Below are positions 1 to 11,129 of a DNA stretch of 64,000 nt, piece by piece; positions within the stretch are counted from its first letter, which is position 1; every line of letters begins with the position of its first letter. The stretch comes from Entonaema liquescens (lineage: Eukaryota; Ascomycota; Sordariomycetes; Xylariales; Xylariaceae): NCBI GenBank assembly GCA_902805475.1, contig CADCSX010000008.1:1116001-1180000 (forward strand). Reading direction: 5' to 3'. The notes beneath the pieces were generated by a model. That model was not told the DNA's origin. It saw only the letters and a program-made list of their open reading frames with translations, and did not search any database. The position numbers and the translations under genes were made by a program.

Positions 1-2320
1 TCTTAAAAGGAGTAAGCCAGCTAGATTATAATTAATGTATTTCATAGACTAAATGGGTGATCTCTAATGGCTTAACGTCTAACCAATTCGTAAACGCTGC
101 ACTGGAAAACCTAGTTGGTGTAGGTAATGTTTGGGCTACTACAACTAGTTAAAATAACTATAACCATAGGCGATTCTTCAGTACTAGAGACAACTATAAG
201 GGTTACTCCAAATCATGCTAAAATATCAAGCATATAAGCTGGCGTGGTCACAAGGGTTGGAGGGCACGAGGGAATGATATCTCTCTGTTCACCGAGTGCA
301 GAGACGTTTGCTAATCCTACCTTGGAGCTATTTAAGTGAATATGTTATAATTACCAGGTATTATACTCACTACGAGTTGAAGTTTAAGGTAATCTTATAT
401 AAAATTCCGTATACCTACTGGAATAGAGGGCGGAATTCTAAGACCAAGAAGGATTTAGTAATCGTACGCATAGTTATCACGAGGAAACTTCTGCCAGTGA
501 ATATAACGAATTACTGCAAACCGTCACCGTAAGGTATTATCGATCCAGGAGTATTTCTAGATTGACATACCATTCCTGGAAACAAGAAGGGTTCACAGAA
601 TCATCTCGGACGCCACTGTGCGTCATCGCTGGCTAAAGACCGGCTCTTTGGTGAAGATATTGGTAGCCTTCTCTCCTATCATTAGTGCTGTACTTGGTGC
701 ATTGGAGGAGATTTTTTCCGGCACGATGCTCAAGTCAGTACACTTTAACTCCTTTATATCTAGATCATTCTTGTCTACAAGGTACTACGCTCTGTAGATA
801 TCCTGTAGCACGCCTATACTTGGGGACGTGACTCTGGCTTTGCGGGACGCACCGTCTGCCGTGAAACCCCAGGCCGGAAAAGCTGCCAATTGTCGTATGA
901 TCATAGGAACTACGATTGCAGCGGAGTTTCTGTGAAGGCGCCCCTCTCGGGAAACTACCTATAAGAACGAATTACTGCCCCTCTAGACCACGAGTATGAA
1001 GCATATGGTTGGCAAATAATAATAATTGCTTCCGAAGCATTGCCCTAATTACTCAGCGCCATATGCGCCATATAATCTAGTCTAAATGATGTGACGATGA
1101 AGTTGATAGGGCTCGACTAGTCAGATTATAAGTTGCGTTGGAAGGGATTGCCACATTTGCTATGGCAGCACAAGTTTCGATTAAATTAGTTATAATACCT
1201 TGAGGGACTCGCTTGATTCCCTAGCTTGGCCAATTCGGTGTCGCATAAGAATACTATTGGCATACCTTATAACCTCTTAAGGATTAGCATTTGTTTCGCT
1301 TATTGTTACCTTTTTTTCCCCTTCTATATAATACATAGCGGTGTGATAAAGCTTTGAGCGATTACCCAATAGGCTAGTACTATGAAAGTGCCTCTGAATA
1401 TAGAGCAAATAAAGAAGAGGCTTATGCAGGAGCATGGGACTAATAAGATGCAACTTGCGCTAGTTAAGTCGAATCTGATAAATATTTTGGAATTTAAGGG
1501 TATTTATTACCTAAGTTATTATGATACATATTTAAGTAACTAGGTGTACCTAGGTGTAGGTATGTATATATCAATATCAGGTACAGGTAAACCAAACTTC
1601 TCTGGATCTTCCGAGTATCCTCTGATTGGGTCTGACTTCTTGATGCAATAGCCTATCTTGCGACCCATCACCCTAATCATAGAAGTTGATCGGCTCAACA
1701 CTACGGCATTGCCGTTGAGAAGAGGAGGTATCCTCTCACAAGCTTCCACTTCTGTAAGGCGACTAGTACGACTCTAGTGCACATCAGGCATAAATATCAA
1801 AAGTCTCGAGCATTCTCTAGCCACAATTTCATTTAGTCTAAGTTTCGTATATCCAGTCGTTCGGGAATGCCAAGACCGCACAGCCACTTGACGGGACTAC
1901 TCGCATTACAGCGATGTGCCGAGTATCCGTCATATATCCACCGCAAGTTCAAATCATATTCTTCACCAACGTGTACCCATACGTGTGCGGTGAGTTGTAG
2001 TTTGACATAGGTTCCATGGAACTAGACTTAACAAGCACACTAATAAGTAACAAGTCACCACTTTTACTTTTACTATGGACAAAGACTTAATCACTCTGGC
2101 CGAAGGCTGTGTATGCTGTGTATGCCCACGTCAGACAAAGTGGCACAGCCGAATTAGCTAGAAAGTAGCTGTTTGCTAGCACTGCATTAATATATATCTA
2201 TCCCATATCCTATCCTTCTTGTCCCTTCCATTTTTACATCCAATATACCAATACAGTCTGCAACACTCTCTTCGCCGCCAAAAAGAACTATTCGGATCAA
2301 CTAAAACTTCACATACCAAC
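1..2320. other. Gene-poor 5' stretch, no supported gene
   Basis: I see no gene that I can support here. Reading frames are short and lack family resemblance. A 53-codon ATG frame at about 1382-1543 (+) and a 69-codon minus frame at 1540-1749 exist, but neither has recognisable motifs. The last 150 bases hold a TATA-like AT run near 2190 that may serve the CVNH gene starting at 2321. Confidence 0.5.
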
Positions 2321-3370
2321 ATGGATCCGCGTTACGGCAATCAAGGCTACGGAGACGACCGGCGGGAGGGTGAAGCCTCCTCTTACTACGGCGGCCAGTC
2401 TAACCCTCAATATCCTCCCTACTCTGGTGGCCAGGAAGGTCAACAAGGATACGGGCAGCAAGGATATGGGCAACAACAGTACGGACAGCCAGGGTATGGA
2501 CAGCAAGGGTATGGACAGCCTGGCAACCCTCAATATGGCGGAGACCAGTACGGCGAACGCCGGAACGAAGGACCTTATCAATCCGGACCCCCGGGTGCCG
2601 GCCCAGGAGAAGAAGGAGATCGCGGTCTAATGGGAGGACTTGCTGGTGCCGCCGCCGGCGCTTATGGTGGACATAAGATGGGCCATGGAATTATTGGGGC
2701 CATCGGTGGCGCTATAGCTGGTCACAAACTGGAGGACTTTGTCCAAGACCGCAAGGAAAAGAAGGAGGAAGAGAAGTTGTACAATAAACATTCCTCACCG
2801 CCTCCCGGCTATTCGGATTCTCACCATCATCATGGCCATCATGATAAACATCATTCTCCAACTCGCGACAGGTCGATTGGAGGCGGCTACGCCGGTAACT
2901 TTTCTTCTTCATCGCGTGATATCCACCTCGAAGGAGATTATGATCTTCGTGCGACCTGCGAGCGTCGCGGAGGTGGGAGCAACGTGAGCATCCTAAACCT
3001 CAACGAAGTTCTCGAAAACAACGACGGCCACTTCCGCTGGGTAAGCGGAGGGTCCGGCTCTAGCAGCGTCACAGTACAGCAAGGGGATACCCTAAGAGAT
3101 ATTGCCCGACGGCACAACTGCAACTTCGAGGATCTTGCTAGGAGAAACAACCTTGCCAATCCAGACATGATCTACCCAGGTCAGACCCTGCAGGTGCCGG
3201 GCGGTCGATCAAGCGGAAACTTCAGCTCTTCGGCTCGAGATATCCATCTAGTCGATGGCGGACGAGTCTTAGAGGCGGATCTGGTGGATACTAGGGGCGA
3301 TTGGCATCGACGTCGGATTGAATTGGATGAGCGCATCGGAAACTCGGATGGACACTTGCGCTTCGTCTAA
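2321..3370 (+). CDS. CVNH-domain protein with inserted LysM (type III CVNH)
   Basis: Single-exon gene of 349 aa. Residues 1-90 are Gly/Tyr/Gln-rich with repeated YGQQG/YGQPG units. Residues 101-137 form a glycine-zipper-like stretch (GLMGG, GGAIAG). A charged KEKKEEE segment and a His-rich stretch (about 168-178) follow. The C-terminal half is a cyanovirin-N homology domain split by a LysM: CVNH part one about 192-241 (NFSSSSRDIHL), LysM about 249-294 (VTVQQGDTLRDIARRHN, ending YPGQTLQVP), CVNH part two about 299-349 (NFSSSARDIHL, DGHLRFV). Known fungal type III CVNH proteins have this layout; CVNH binds mannose-type glycans and LysM binds chitin or peptidoglycan sugars. There is no signal peptide, so a cytosolic or unconventionally released lectin is inferred. 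I chose the ATG at 2321; the open frame extends upstream only through non-ATG codons. Confidence 0.9.
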   Translation: MDPRYGNQGYGDDRREGEASSYYGGQSNPQYPPYSGGQEGQQGYGQQGYGQQQYGQPGYGQQGYGQPGNPQYGGDQYGERRNEGPYQSGPPGAGPGEEGDRGLMGGLAGAAAGAYGGHKMGHGIIGAIGGAIAGHKLEDFVQDRKEKKEEEKLYNKHSSPPPGYSDSHHHHGHHDKHHSPTRDRSIGGGYAGNFSSSSRDIHLEGDYDLRATCERRGGGSNVSILNLNEVLENNDGHFRWVSGGSGSSSVTVQQGDTLRDIARRHNCNFEDLARRNNLANPDMIYPGQTLQVPGGRSSGNFSSSARDIHLVDGGRVLEADLVDTRGDWHRRRIELDERIGNSDGHLRFV

Positions 3371-3953
3371 AGGGCGGAATAGGATTAGAGGATTATCCCA
3401 AGCCTAAACTAGAGCACTTATAATTGGAGGAATTCAGTATGTGTTATCTTCGGGCACCAGACTCCTTTGACAGTTAGTTAGCAGATCCACTGTTATTGAT
3501 ATCATTATAGATAATACCTCTTAAATCGTGCATGAGTTAATAGGATGCCCCTCCTTTGGACGTAGACACTTTTTTCAGAGAACCCCTGACTGTCTCTTTT
3601 CTAGAAATAGCTGGGGTTCATAATACACAAATCATCACAATTGTCATTGAAGAGTAGTCTACGATGAGGATAGGTTGTGTCGGATTGAGTCCCCGCTGGA
3701 TGAAGTCCCGCCAAGACTTGACTTACATCACTACAATGTGAGGCAGAGGCAAAGACATCAATTAATCCAACATATATACCAACACGCAAAACCAACAAGT
3801 AAACTAATAAATCAGGTGACCTGAAAAGGATCAACCAAATAAGTGTTTATAATAAGCCACTATTTACCGTAGAAATTGTAGTTTCTATTTCCTTAACTTC
3901 ACAAACCCCACCAACTTTATCACATAAAGAACTACGTCACCAACTATTTCAAT
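3371..3953. other. Intergenic, nothing recognised
   Basis: A 583-base spacer between the CVNH gene and the macro-domain gene. It has no convincing frame or RNA gene and presumably holds the terminator of the first gene and the promoter of the second. Confidence 0.5.
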
Positions 3954-4709
3954 ATGGCTTCGGAAACTCAGCCCATCCCGTATATCCACCTCCTCTGCAT
4001 GATGGAAACGGCTTCGGATGCATTCACCCGAGCCGTGCAAGAGTCTGGAATTGACACGTCCTTACTTAATTACACCATCTACAACACCTTTCTTTCCGAT
4101 CTGCCCACGGAATTGAAGTTTGATCTAGTAGTCTCCCCAGCAAACTCATACGGTATTCTAGACGGCGGGTTCGACGACGCGATATCGCGAGCCTTCAGCC
4201 CGCAGACAGAATACGATGCCCTCACGCGCGTCGCGCAGAAAGAGCTGTACCGCCTTCACAGCGGCTACCTGCCCCCGGGCTCGTGCTGCATCGTCAAGTT
4301 CCCGGAGTCGTTCCGCGGCACGCTGAGGTACCACGACAGAAACGGCTGGGGTTGTCGCTACTTGGCGCTGTGCCCCACCATGCGAGTGCCCGGGCCCTGC
4401 GATTGGGACCGGGACGTGGTGTACGAGTGCATCTGGAGCCTGCTCAATGCGATCGAGCAGCACAATCGGACTGCGGAAGGGGACGCGAAGATAAACTCTA
4501 TCTTGATGACGCCGTTGGGAACGGGGACAGGCCATATTACGGATGATAAGTGGGCGAAGCAGGCGGTGCTGGCGATCAAGCATTTCATCGATGCGAAACA
4601 GCATCCGGAGAAGTGGTCTGCGTTGGGTTGGAGGGAGACTGGGAAGATTGATATCGAGTTGATGAAAACTCAGAGTCCGAGTCAATTGGCGCAATACTTC
4701 CAGCGTTAG
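3954..4709 (+). CDS. Macro-domain-like protein
   Basis: Intact single-exon gene, 251 aa. Near residues 59-79 it carries VVSPANSYGILDGG followed by DDAISRAF, resembling the ADP-ribose-binding VNAANxxLxGGGxxxAI loop of macro domains. The later TPLGTGTGHI segment resembles the second glycine-rich phosphate loop. Macro domains bind or hydrolyse ADP-ribose derivatives. The first loop has S-P-A-N-S rather than N-A-A-N, so catalytic activity is uncertain. There is no signal peptide or membrane segment, so it is probably cytosolic or nuclear. The region is GC-rich and well conserved in codon structure; the 178-aa frame on the opposite strand is a shadow of it. Substrate and partner are unknown. Confidence 0.75.
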   Translation: MASETQPIPYIHLLCMMETASDAFTRAVQESGIDTSLLNYTIYNTFLSDLPTELKFDLVVSPANSYGILDGGFDDAISRAFSPQTEYDALTRVAQKELYRLHSGYLPPGSCCIVKFPESFRGTLRYHDRNGWGCRYLALCPTMRVPGPCDWDRDVVYECIWSLLNAIEQHNRTAEGDAKINSILMTPLGTGTGHITDDKWAKQAVLAIKHFIDAKQHPEKWSALGWRETGKIDIELMKTQSPSQLAQYFQR

Positions 4710-4979
4710 GTTAGTTAACTAATGTATATTGCAAACCTACCTACTTACGTATTAGATCCCGGCATCAAGAGGACCCTGCACATAACATCTACACATTGAA
4801 AAAGGCAATATAAATCACCGATAATCGAAGAATATCTAAAAGCAACTCCGGGAGGATCAAGGATCTTATAAATATATAAGGGGTACTAAACTATACGCAG
4901 AGAAAAGCATACCATCCGGACCTGGCTAACGTCAGATTCTTATTTTGAGATACACTGCAGAATAATACTTTAGGTAGCC

Positions 4980-5777
4980 TTAGTAGTAGCTTTGCTGATA
5001 TGCATGCCATGGATTATCCCATATTTCTTCGTCCGTAACGTGACAACTCACACCGGGGACATTGTAGTACCATGTCCCCGTTGGCGTACTCACGTTGGCT
5101 TCAACGAAACCTGCCTCCTCGATCCAATCCTCGAAGCTGCCACGCTTCGGTGCAAAGTAACTCCCAGTTTCAGCGTTGGCTGAGGCCGGCATTGTCTTTT
5201 CATCGGCCCCAGCTGCTATCAGCGCACACTCCATATCGTCAAGGCCGTCAAAGAACTCTCTTGCCTCCGGTGACCACGGTCTGGGAATAGATCTGGATAC
5301 ATCTGCGTCGCTATCTGCTTGGCTTTCCCAAAACATGATGAGATCGTACTCCGTCTTGGGTTCTTTGGATCTTTGGAATGCACACTGGGAATCTATCCAA
5401 TCCTCATCCTCCCAAACTATTCCTCCTTCCGTGAGTTCCATAGCAGCCTCAATTTCGCATGAATCGCTCCAGTAGAGGCCGTTCAACTCACCTCTACCAG
5501 TTTCGACTAGCTTGCCCGGATTGCCGAAGCAACCTAGTCCTGAATCGATGCCTAGAAAAGAGAGACTTGTCTTAGTAAGTCTTCGTTGGAAGCTCGCCTC
5601 CTTTAATCCGTCCTCACGTCTAGTTACCAACGGTATAGGGGCGCGATATCGTCTCCCCTCAAATCGGGGAGCATCGATGCTCTCTTGTGACATTGGCCGG
5701 CTTGGATTGTCTATACATGGAATAGGTAGAAGATACTCACTACCGTTCGGAATTACCTTTTCCGATCTTTTCCCCAT
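4980..5777 (-). CDS. Hypothetical acidic protein
   Basis: Open frame of 265 aa that I do not recognise. The C-terminal half is rich in Asp, Glu and Trp (WEDEDWIDSQ, EEIWDNPW). No signal peptide or membrane span is visible. Within the frame lies a plausible 66-nt in-frame intron at complement 5552-5617: donor GTGAGG, branch TACTAAG, a pyrimidine run and acceptor CTAG. Splicing would remove 22 residues and give a 243-aa protein. It is transcribed toward the macro-domain gene, 270 bases away. Function unknown. Confidence 0.55.
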   Translation of the reverse strand: MGKRSEKVIPNGSEYLLPIPCIDNPSRPMSQESIDAPRFEGRRYRAPIPLVTRREDGLKEASFQRRLTKTSLSFLGIDSGLGCFGNPGKLVETGRGELNGLYWSDSCEIEAAMELTEGGIVWEDEDWIDSQCAFQRSKEPKTEYDLIMFWESQADSDADVSRSIPRPWSPEAREFFDGLDDMECALIAAGADEKTMPASANAETGSYFAPKRGSFEDWIEEAGFVEANVSTPTGTWYYNVPGVSCHVTDEEIWDNPWHAYQQSYY

Positions 5778-6160
5778 CGTCAGACATGGAACCAGCTCAA
5801 CTTATCAGATAGCTTGCTCAGAAAGGACGAGCTTGCTTTTAAGTGGTTTTAGTCCATGCTGTCTTTGTGTTCCGATAACAATGGGAATTGTTTCAAGAAA
5901 CTGTTGCATGCGAAAGCTTTACCTTAACAACAATACCCCTAACTCTTGCGTTGGCTCCTAGTATGAGTACCTACGTTAGGTATTGTTATAAGTAGTACAT
6001 TTCATTGAGTACCTACCTGCAGCATCATGTATTGTTTAATGGAACTATGTACCTTGCGGCTAATACATGTATTGAGGTAACTGATTGACAATGTATGCAA
6101 AAAAATTGCCTGCCTATTAACCTTGTCATATCCTTTGTAGGCTCATTTTATAGCCCCTAT
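5778..6160. other. Intergenic, nothing recognised
   Basis: A 383-base spacer between the start of the hypothetical gene and the end of the sulfatase, both on the minus strand. No gene seen. Confidence 0.5.
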
Positions 6161-8100
6161 TCAAATGGCTTTAACCTGCCTCTGGAACCTAGGAATCTGT
6201 TTCGTGTATTTCGCGGGGTCGTCTCTGGCACCCTCTTTCCAGTACTCATACTCGATCCACTACGATATCACGGGTTAGTATTTCTCTTTAGTATAACATT
6301 TTAAGTCGAGTATTTGAGATGGCAGTTTAGGAGCATGGTACTATAAAGTTTACCGAAGGAGGGATTAGTGGTACTTACTGCGTTCTCGGGCATCTGCTCC
6401 TCCATAGCGGCTATCCAATTTCCTAGGTCTGGAGAGAGCGGTATTACTCCTGTTTCCAAAACATATTGGTCCCAAAGCTTAATCAACTCCTTCAGCCTTT
6501 CGGGCTCTTGTTCTGCAAGGTCATGTACTTCACCAGGGTCCTTCGCAAGGTTGTACAGTTGCCAGCGCTCAGGGCCCTTAGGCTTAGGAATGAAGACGAT
6601 CTTCCAGTCACCTTTGCGGCATGCTGCGCGTCCGCAAGTCTCCCATCCGTTAATAAAGTCTTTCTCGTGGATTGTGTCTGCCTTCTTTTCCAGGTACGGG
6701 ACCATCGACTTGCCTCTCATGGAGACAACTTCTCGGCCTTGATAAGTTGGTGCCGGGTGCTTGACACCGGCCATCTCAAGGATCGTTGGGGCAAGATCCA
6801 TCACGGTGGCGAACTGGTGTGTTATGCTTCCAGGTTCAAATTGGCCGTTGAAGTTTGCTGGAGGTTTCATCAAATATGGGACACGGACGCCGCCTTCGGT
6901 TGTGTATGCCTTGTACAGCCTGCTTGGCGCAGTGGCAGCCTGTGCCCATCTTGGCCCATACCATATGAATGAATCACCATTTCCGAGGTTATCGATGTGG
7001 TTATTGTAGTATTTCTTCAAGTGTTGGAGCATAGTGCTTTGGACGATAGGGTACGCTTCATAGGCGGCGCCTTCAGCACCGTTGTCAGAGAGGAAGCAGA
7101 CGAATGTGTTATCCAGCTCGCCGATTTCCTCAAGATAGTCGACAACCTTTCCGACATTGGCATCGATACACTCTACCATGCCGGAAAAGCACTCCATCGC
7201 GCGACACGAATTCGCTCGCTCTTCATCGCTCATGTCTTTCCACTCTTTCACTTCGTCGGCTACAACTGGGTGCGGCTCGACGTCTTGTGGGACCATACCG
7301 AGATCCTTGAGGCGTTGAAGGCGCTTTAGACGGAGAGCATCGGGGCCATGGTCGTATACGCCGCGGTACTTCTTGATGTACTCCTGAGGAGCCTGAAGAG
7401 GCCAGTGAGGAGCAGTAAAAGGTAGATAAGCGAAGAAAGGTCGCTCATCCTTGCTTTCCTTCCAGTCTTTTAGGTATTGTACCATCTTGTTGCCATATCC
7501 GTTGGAAGAGTACCATCCTTCAGGCAATTTCTTTACATACTCGCCATCTTCACTGTGAAGGGCAATGAAGCTCATTGTCATGAACTCTGGTATTTGATCC
7601 TTCCCCTCTAGCTGTGGTTCATATCCATAGTGATTGCTACACGCCGGTAGATGTGCGAAGCTCCTCTCGAAGCCTCGAACTTTTGGGCTTCGTTCTGGTG
7701 TTAGTCCTAGGTGCCATTTACCTGCCATGAGAGTAAGATAACCCGCGTCACGGAGAAGCTCAGGTAGTGCAACAACTCGCTCATTGAGATATCCTTCATA
7801 ACCAGGCATGCCACGCTGGACTGACGTTGACATCGTCCCGTTGGGGTCATTCTGACCGGAGATATTGGTCCATTCGATCAGATTTCCAAGACCTGCGATG
7901 TGGTGATCCGTGCCGGTCATTATCATAGCTCGGGATGGCGAGCACGCGGCGGCGGCATGGAAGTCGGTAAATCGTATCCCATTCTTAGCCAGCTTATCGA
8001 CATTGGGCGTATTTATTTCACCGCCGAAAGACCCAACATCCGAAAAGCCTAGATCATCGGCCAGAGCAATAAGAAAGTTAGGCCTTTTCCCCGGCGCCAT
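6161..8100 (-). CDS. Type I arylsulfatase (Cys-type)
   Basis: Two exons, complement(6161-6259, 6379-8100), 606 aa. A hydrolase of sulfate esters in the alkaline-phosphatase fold. The N-terminus has ADDLGFSD with the metal-binding Asp pair (D15, D16) and CSPSR at 53-57, the C-x-P-x-R site whose Cys is converted to formylglycine. LSDNGAEGAAYE supplies later metal ligands. The open frame of exon 1 runs on past the donor GTAAGT at 6378 to a false stop. A 119-nt intron with branch ACTAAC and acceptor GTAG restores a last exon beginning WIEYEYWKEGARDDP, which fits the family C-terminus. No signal peptide, so a cytosolic sulfur-scavenging role is inferred. It faces away from the MFS transporter across a 764-base gap. 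Confidence 0.92.
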
Positions 8101-8864
8101 GATAACAGTGCTTGATGTAGATATCGTTTTGTTCTGAGTCTAAACCACAAGTATATAATAGCTTCTCATAGCCCCTTATTCGTCAAGAGCTCACAACCAA
8201 ATATACAAACAATCCTATAAGAGTCAGATCCCTTGGCTAATAAGTACAGTTATAGTAACAGCCCTAAGGGTACCTTAACCTAACCCTTTTCCGATGTCGT
8301 TGCCCCCCACAGCGATGTCGCAATTGTCTATCGACGTCTTGACACGAAGAAGGTCACATGTAAAGCCCATTAATTACTCATATAGTTGATGATAATGAGC
8401 TGACTGGGAGTAATAGTCTGTGTCTTGGCTTTTGCTACTGTAGGTGTTGTGGAGTAGCAGTAACGTTGGTCCCCGAGATGCTCGGTCCCTCGGCGTATAA
8501 CAACTCTTATTGGCTCTCACCTAGGAAATTCCGGTTATGGACAGAAATAGATTCGGCCCCAGATTCTAGTCTAAAACCTTTAAAGCTTCCCCGCAAACTT
8601 CATGACAGGGGGCCTTCATGGACGCTCGGCTGTCGGTCGCCCAGGACTCCAAATGGATATAGAGAACCCCTGGATGGTACCATTTAGCTGGTCGATCGCG
8701 GCTGGCGTTCCAACCTCCTGGTCACGTCATCTCCCCAGCTTGTCGAGGGTCGAATTTCCCATAGCTATAATGCGCCGCAACAGCTAGCTTTATTAGCCGA
8801 GGCTGCCTAGTCTTGAATATTTCAAAAGGATTTGAGTTAAAAGGGTGGAAAGCCCCAGGAGGTT
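8101..8864. promoter_or_regulatory. Divergent spacer between sulfatase and MFS transporter
   Basis: A 764-base shared upstream region of two divergent genes, with no coding frame that I support. It contains one GGCTAA (8235-8240), the core bound by XlnR-type activators of hemicellulose genes, but one hexamer in this length is weak evidence. Confidence 0.35.
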
Positions 8865-10771
8865 ATGGACGAAATACAGCCCTTGCTTCGAAGTTCTAGC
8901 GAAGACGAAAGGCCATTAACCATAACGACAAAAATGACTGGTACGACGTTAGGGAAGATCAGAGCCTATTGGCTGGGCTCTGTAGTCTGTATGGGTGGAT
9001 TTTTGTTTGGATATGACAGCGGAATGTAAGTGCAGCAAGGTGATATCAATCTCATCGTACCTAGGTGCACTAACATTAGATGTAGTGTTGGTGAGTCAAA
9101 GAGGTATCCTTTTATAAATACTCGGAACGATGATATTGATTAGCAAACCATTATAGGCGGTGTTTTGACTATGGCCTCCTTTCAGTCCGACTATCGGTAC
9201 GGGAGCGCTGACAAAACGCATACGAATTCGCTTTCAGTGGGACTTCAGCAATTGGGCGGCTTCCTAGCTTGTTTTCTTGCTTGGCCACTGACCGACAGAC
9301 TTGGACGGAAGAAATCGCTTATGATATCTTCGTTTATATTCTGCGTCGGCGCTGCAATCCAGACTATCAATACCCACTCCCTAGCTGCGTTCTATGTTGC
9401 AAGAGTGGTCGCGGGGATTGGGCTTGGCGCGGCGACAGTGGTCGTACCCATGTTCAATAGCGAGATGATGCCAAAAGACATGCGTGGTCAGGTCGGATCA
9501 TTCTTCCAATGGTTCTACACGTTTGTGAGTATCTGTATCCTAGTGAAGAACACTGATCTGATATTCGTAGGGGATATTCGTCTCGTATTGGGTAGACTAC
9601 GGTGTGGCCAGAGGCATCTCGTCTACCAGCCCCTCCCAATGGCAAATTCCAGTCGGACTTCAGCTTGCACCTGCTGCCTTCCTCGGCTTAGGGATGCTAA
9701 CAGTCCCCGAAAGTACACGATGGCTTACGAAGAAGGGCAGACATGAAGAGGCTTGGAAAAGTCTCCGGTGGATTCGAGCTGATGACTCCCAAGCGGCCAC
9801 CGATGAGATGGAAGAGATTCGCTCTGGCGTTACAGCGGAGACGGCTGCCACTGAAGGTTTTCAAATACGAGGTGAGTCTTTCCACCCTCTCGTCGACATT
9901 TGGGGGTCTATCAAATTCTCATATGTGTGCAACACAGAACTTCTAGAAGGAGAAAACTTCAAGCGTGTATTCGCCGCTTTTGCTATATTCACCGCGCAGC
10001 AAGCAACTGGAGCAACCGCTTTTGCCTACTTCGGACCCCAATACTTCAATCTCATTGTGGGTAACGATGAGCAAAGCCTCTTATTGACTGCTATATTCGG
10101 CGCCGTGAAAGTTGTCGCTTGTGGCATCTTCGTTATATTTTTCGCGGAGCGTCTTTCCCGACGCCAGGTCTTGATCGGCGGTGCTGCTTTCATGGCCGCC
10201 TGCCAAATCACTACGGCCGCTGTTGTGAAGTCCTTCCCGGCCCCAAAAGAAGGAGGGAATGCGGTAGCCCCATCCGGTATTGCTACGGTCGCTCTCATCT
10301 ACTTATTCGTTATCGCATATAACTTTAGCTGGGGGCCAATGCCTTGGCCATATGTTTCTGAGTAAGTATCCACCCTCAATAATTCCTCACCCTATATGAC
10401 TAGAAGTGGGCTAATATCGTAAAGGATTTTCCCCGCAAGGATCAGAGAGCCAGGTGTTGCTGTCGGTGTGGCTTCCCAGTGGTTGTTCAACTTCATCTTC
10501 TCGTTGACAACCCCATACATGATTTCCTCTATGGGCTGGGGAACATTCCTACTCTGGGGTAATTCAAGAAAGCCCGGAATAACTACTAGATGCTAACTGT
10601 TTTCTAGGGATTTTCGACGCCCTCATCGCCGTTCTTGCTTTTGCATTCCTTAAGGAGACGAGGGGACTGTCGCTTGAAGCTATTGCTCAGCAACAATTCA
10701 AAGCAAGTGGTTCACATGGTGGTGCGGCAAACAAGAGCAAAGATGTGTACACAGAACACCACGAAGGTTAA
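8865..10771 (+). CDS. MFS sugar/quinate-type transporter
   Basis: Seven exons: 8865-9025, 9086-9090, 9157-9524, 9571-9871, 9938-10361, 10425-10558, 10608-10771; 518 aa. A proton-coupled sugar porter of the major facilitator superfamily in the plasma membrane. Visible motifs: GYDSGIVGG after TM1 (built across three exons), DRLGRKK between TM2 and TM3, PESTRWL after TM6, QQATG in TM7, PWPYVSEIFPARIRE in TM10-loop, and KETRGLSLE after TM12. Exon 2 is only five bases long. Intron 4 (66 nt) is open in frame, but splicing gives the usual ELLEGENFKRV loop, so I call it an intron. It is followed in the same direction by a GH43 gene 358 bases on, suggesting uptake of a pentose or oligosaccharide; the actual substrate is not readable from sequence. 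Confidence 0.93.
9086..9090 (+). other. 5-nt microexon in the MFS transporter
   Basis: The bases tgttg sit between acceptor GTAG (ending 9085) and donor GTGAGT (starting 9091). Joined to the flanking exons they encode the I-V-G of GYDSGIVGG. Without them the frame is lost and the conserved motif is broken. Confidence 0.8.
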
Positions 10772-11129
10772 GCTTTCTCTCCCATGATATCTCAGTGGAG
10801 TTCTTTTATGAAGTGTACTATATCAAATGTCAAGCCCTGCCAAGTATTTAGAAAGCTCTATTTAGACACTAGTCACCAATGGGTTATTTCGGCTCATTGC
10901 TGACCGAATGATGTCTTTCTCCAAGTTCTTGGGTTTATCCATCATTTTAACCGGCAATCTTTCTTGGGGTATAATATGCGGGGGATCATGCTAACATAAT
11001 AAGTCCAGTATTTCCGAATGTTACCCAGGCCCCTATAGATGGTGAAGCCCTCCTAGATGAAGCTCACCTATAGTATACGTCTGATTGGAGTATAGAGTAT
11101 TTATATATATGTCGAATACCAGCGAAGTG
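10772..11129. promoter_or_regulatory. Spacer/promoter upstream of GH43
   Basis: A 358-base gap between transporter and GH43 gene. It has one GCGGGG (10978-10983), which fits the CreA carbon-repressor consensus SYGGRG, about 150 bases before the chosen start. This would suit a glucose-repressed hydrolase but is a short, frequent motif. Confidence 0.3.

Noticed and set aside
1382..1543. 53-codon ATG frame (MKVPLNIEQIKKRLMQ...)
   Set aside because: Short, no known motif and no supporting signals; could be chance in AT-leaning DNA.
4158..4694. 178-codon open frame on the minus strand
   Set aside because: It is the complement of the macro-domain gene; low-complexity Arg/Leu/Pro/Val content without family resemblance.
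9872..9937. Reading the fourth MFS intron as coding, since it is open in frame
   Set aside because: It has a GTGAGT donor and ACACAG acceptor, and splicing restores the conserved loop before TM7.
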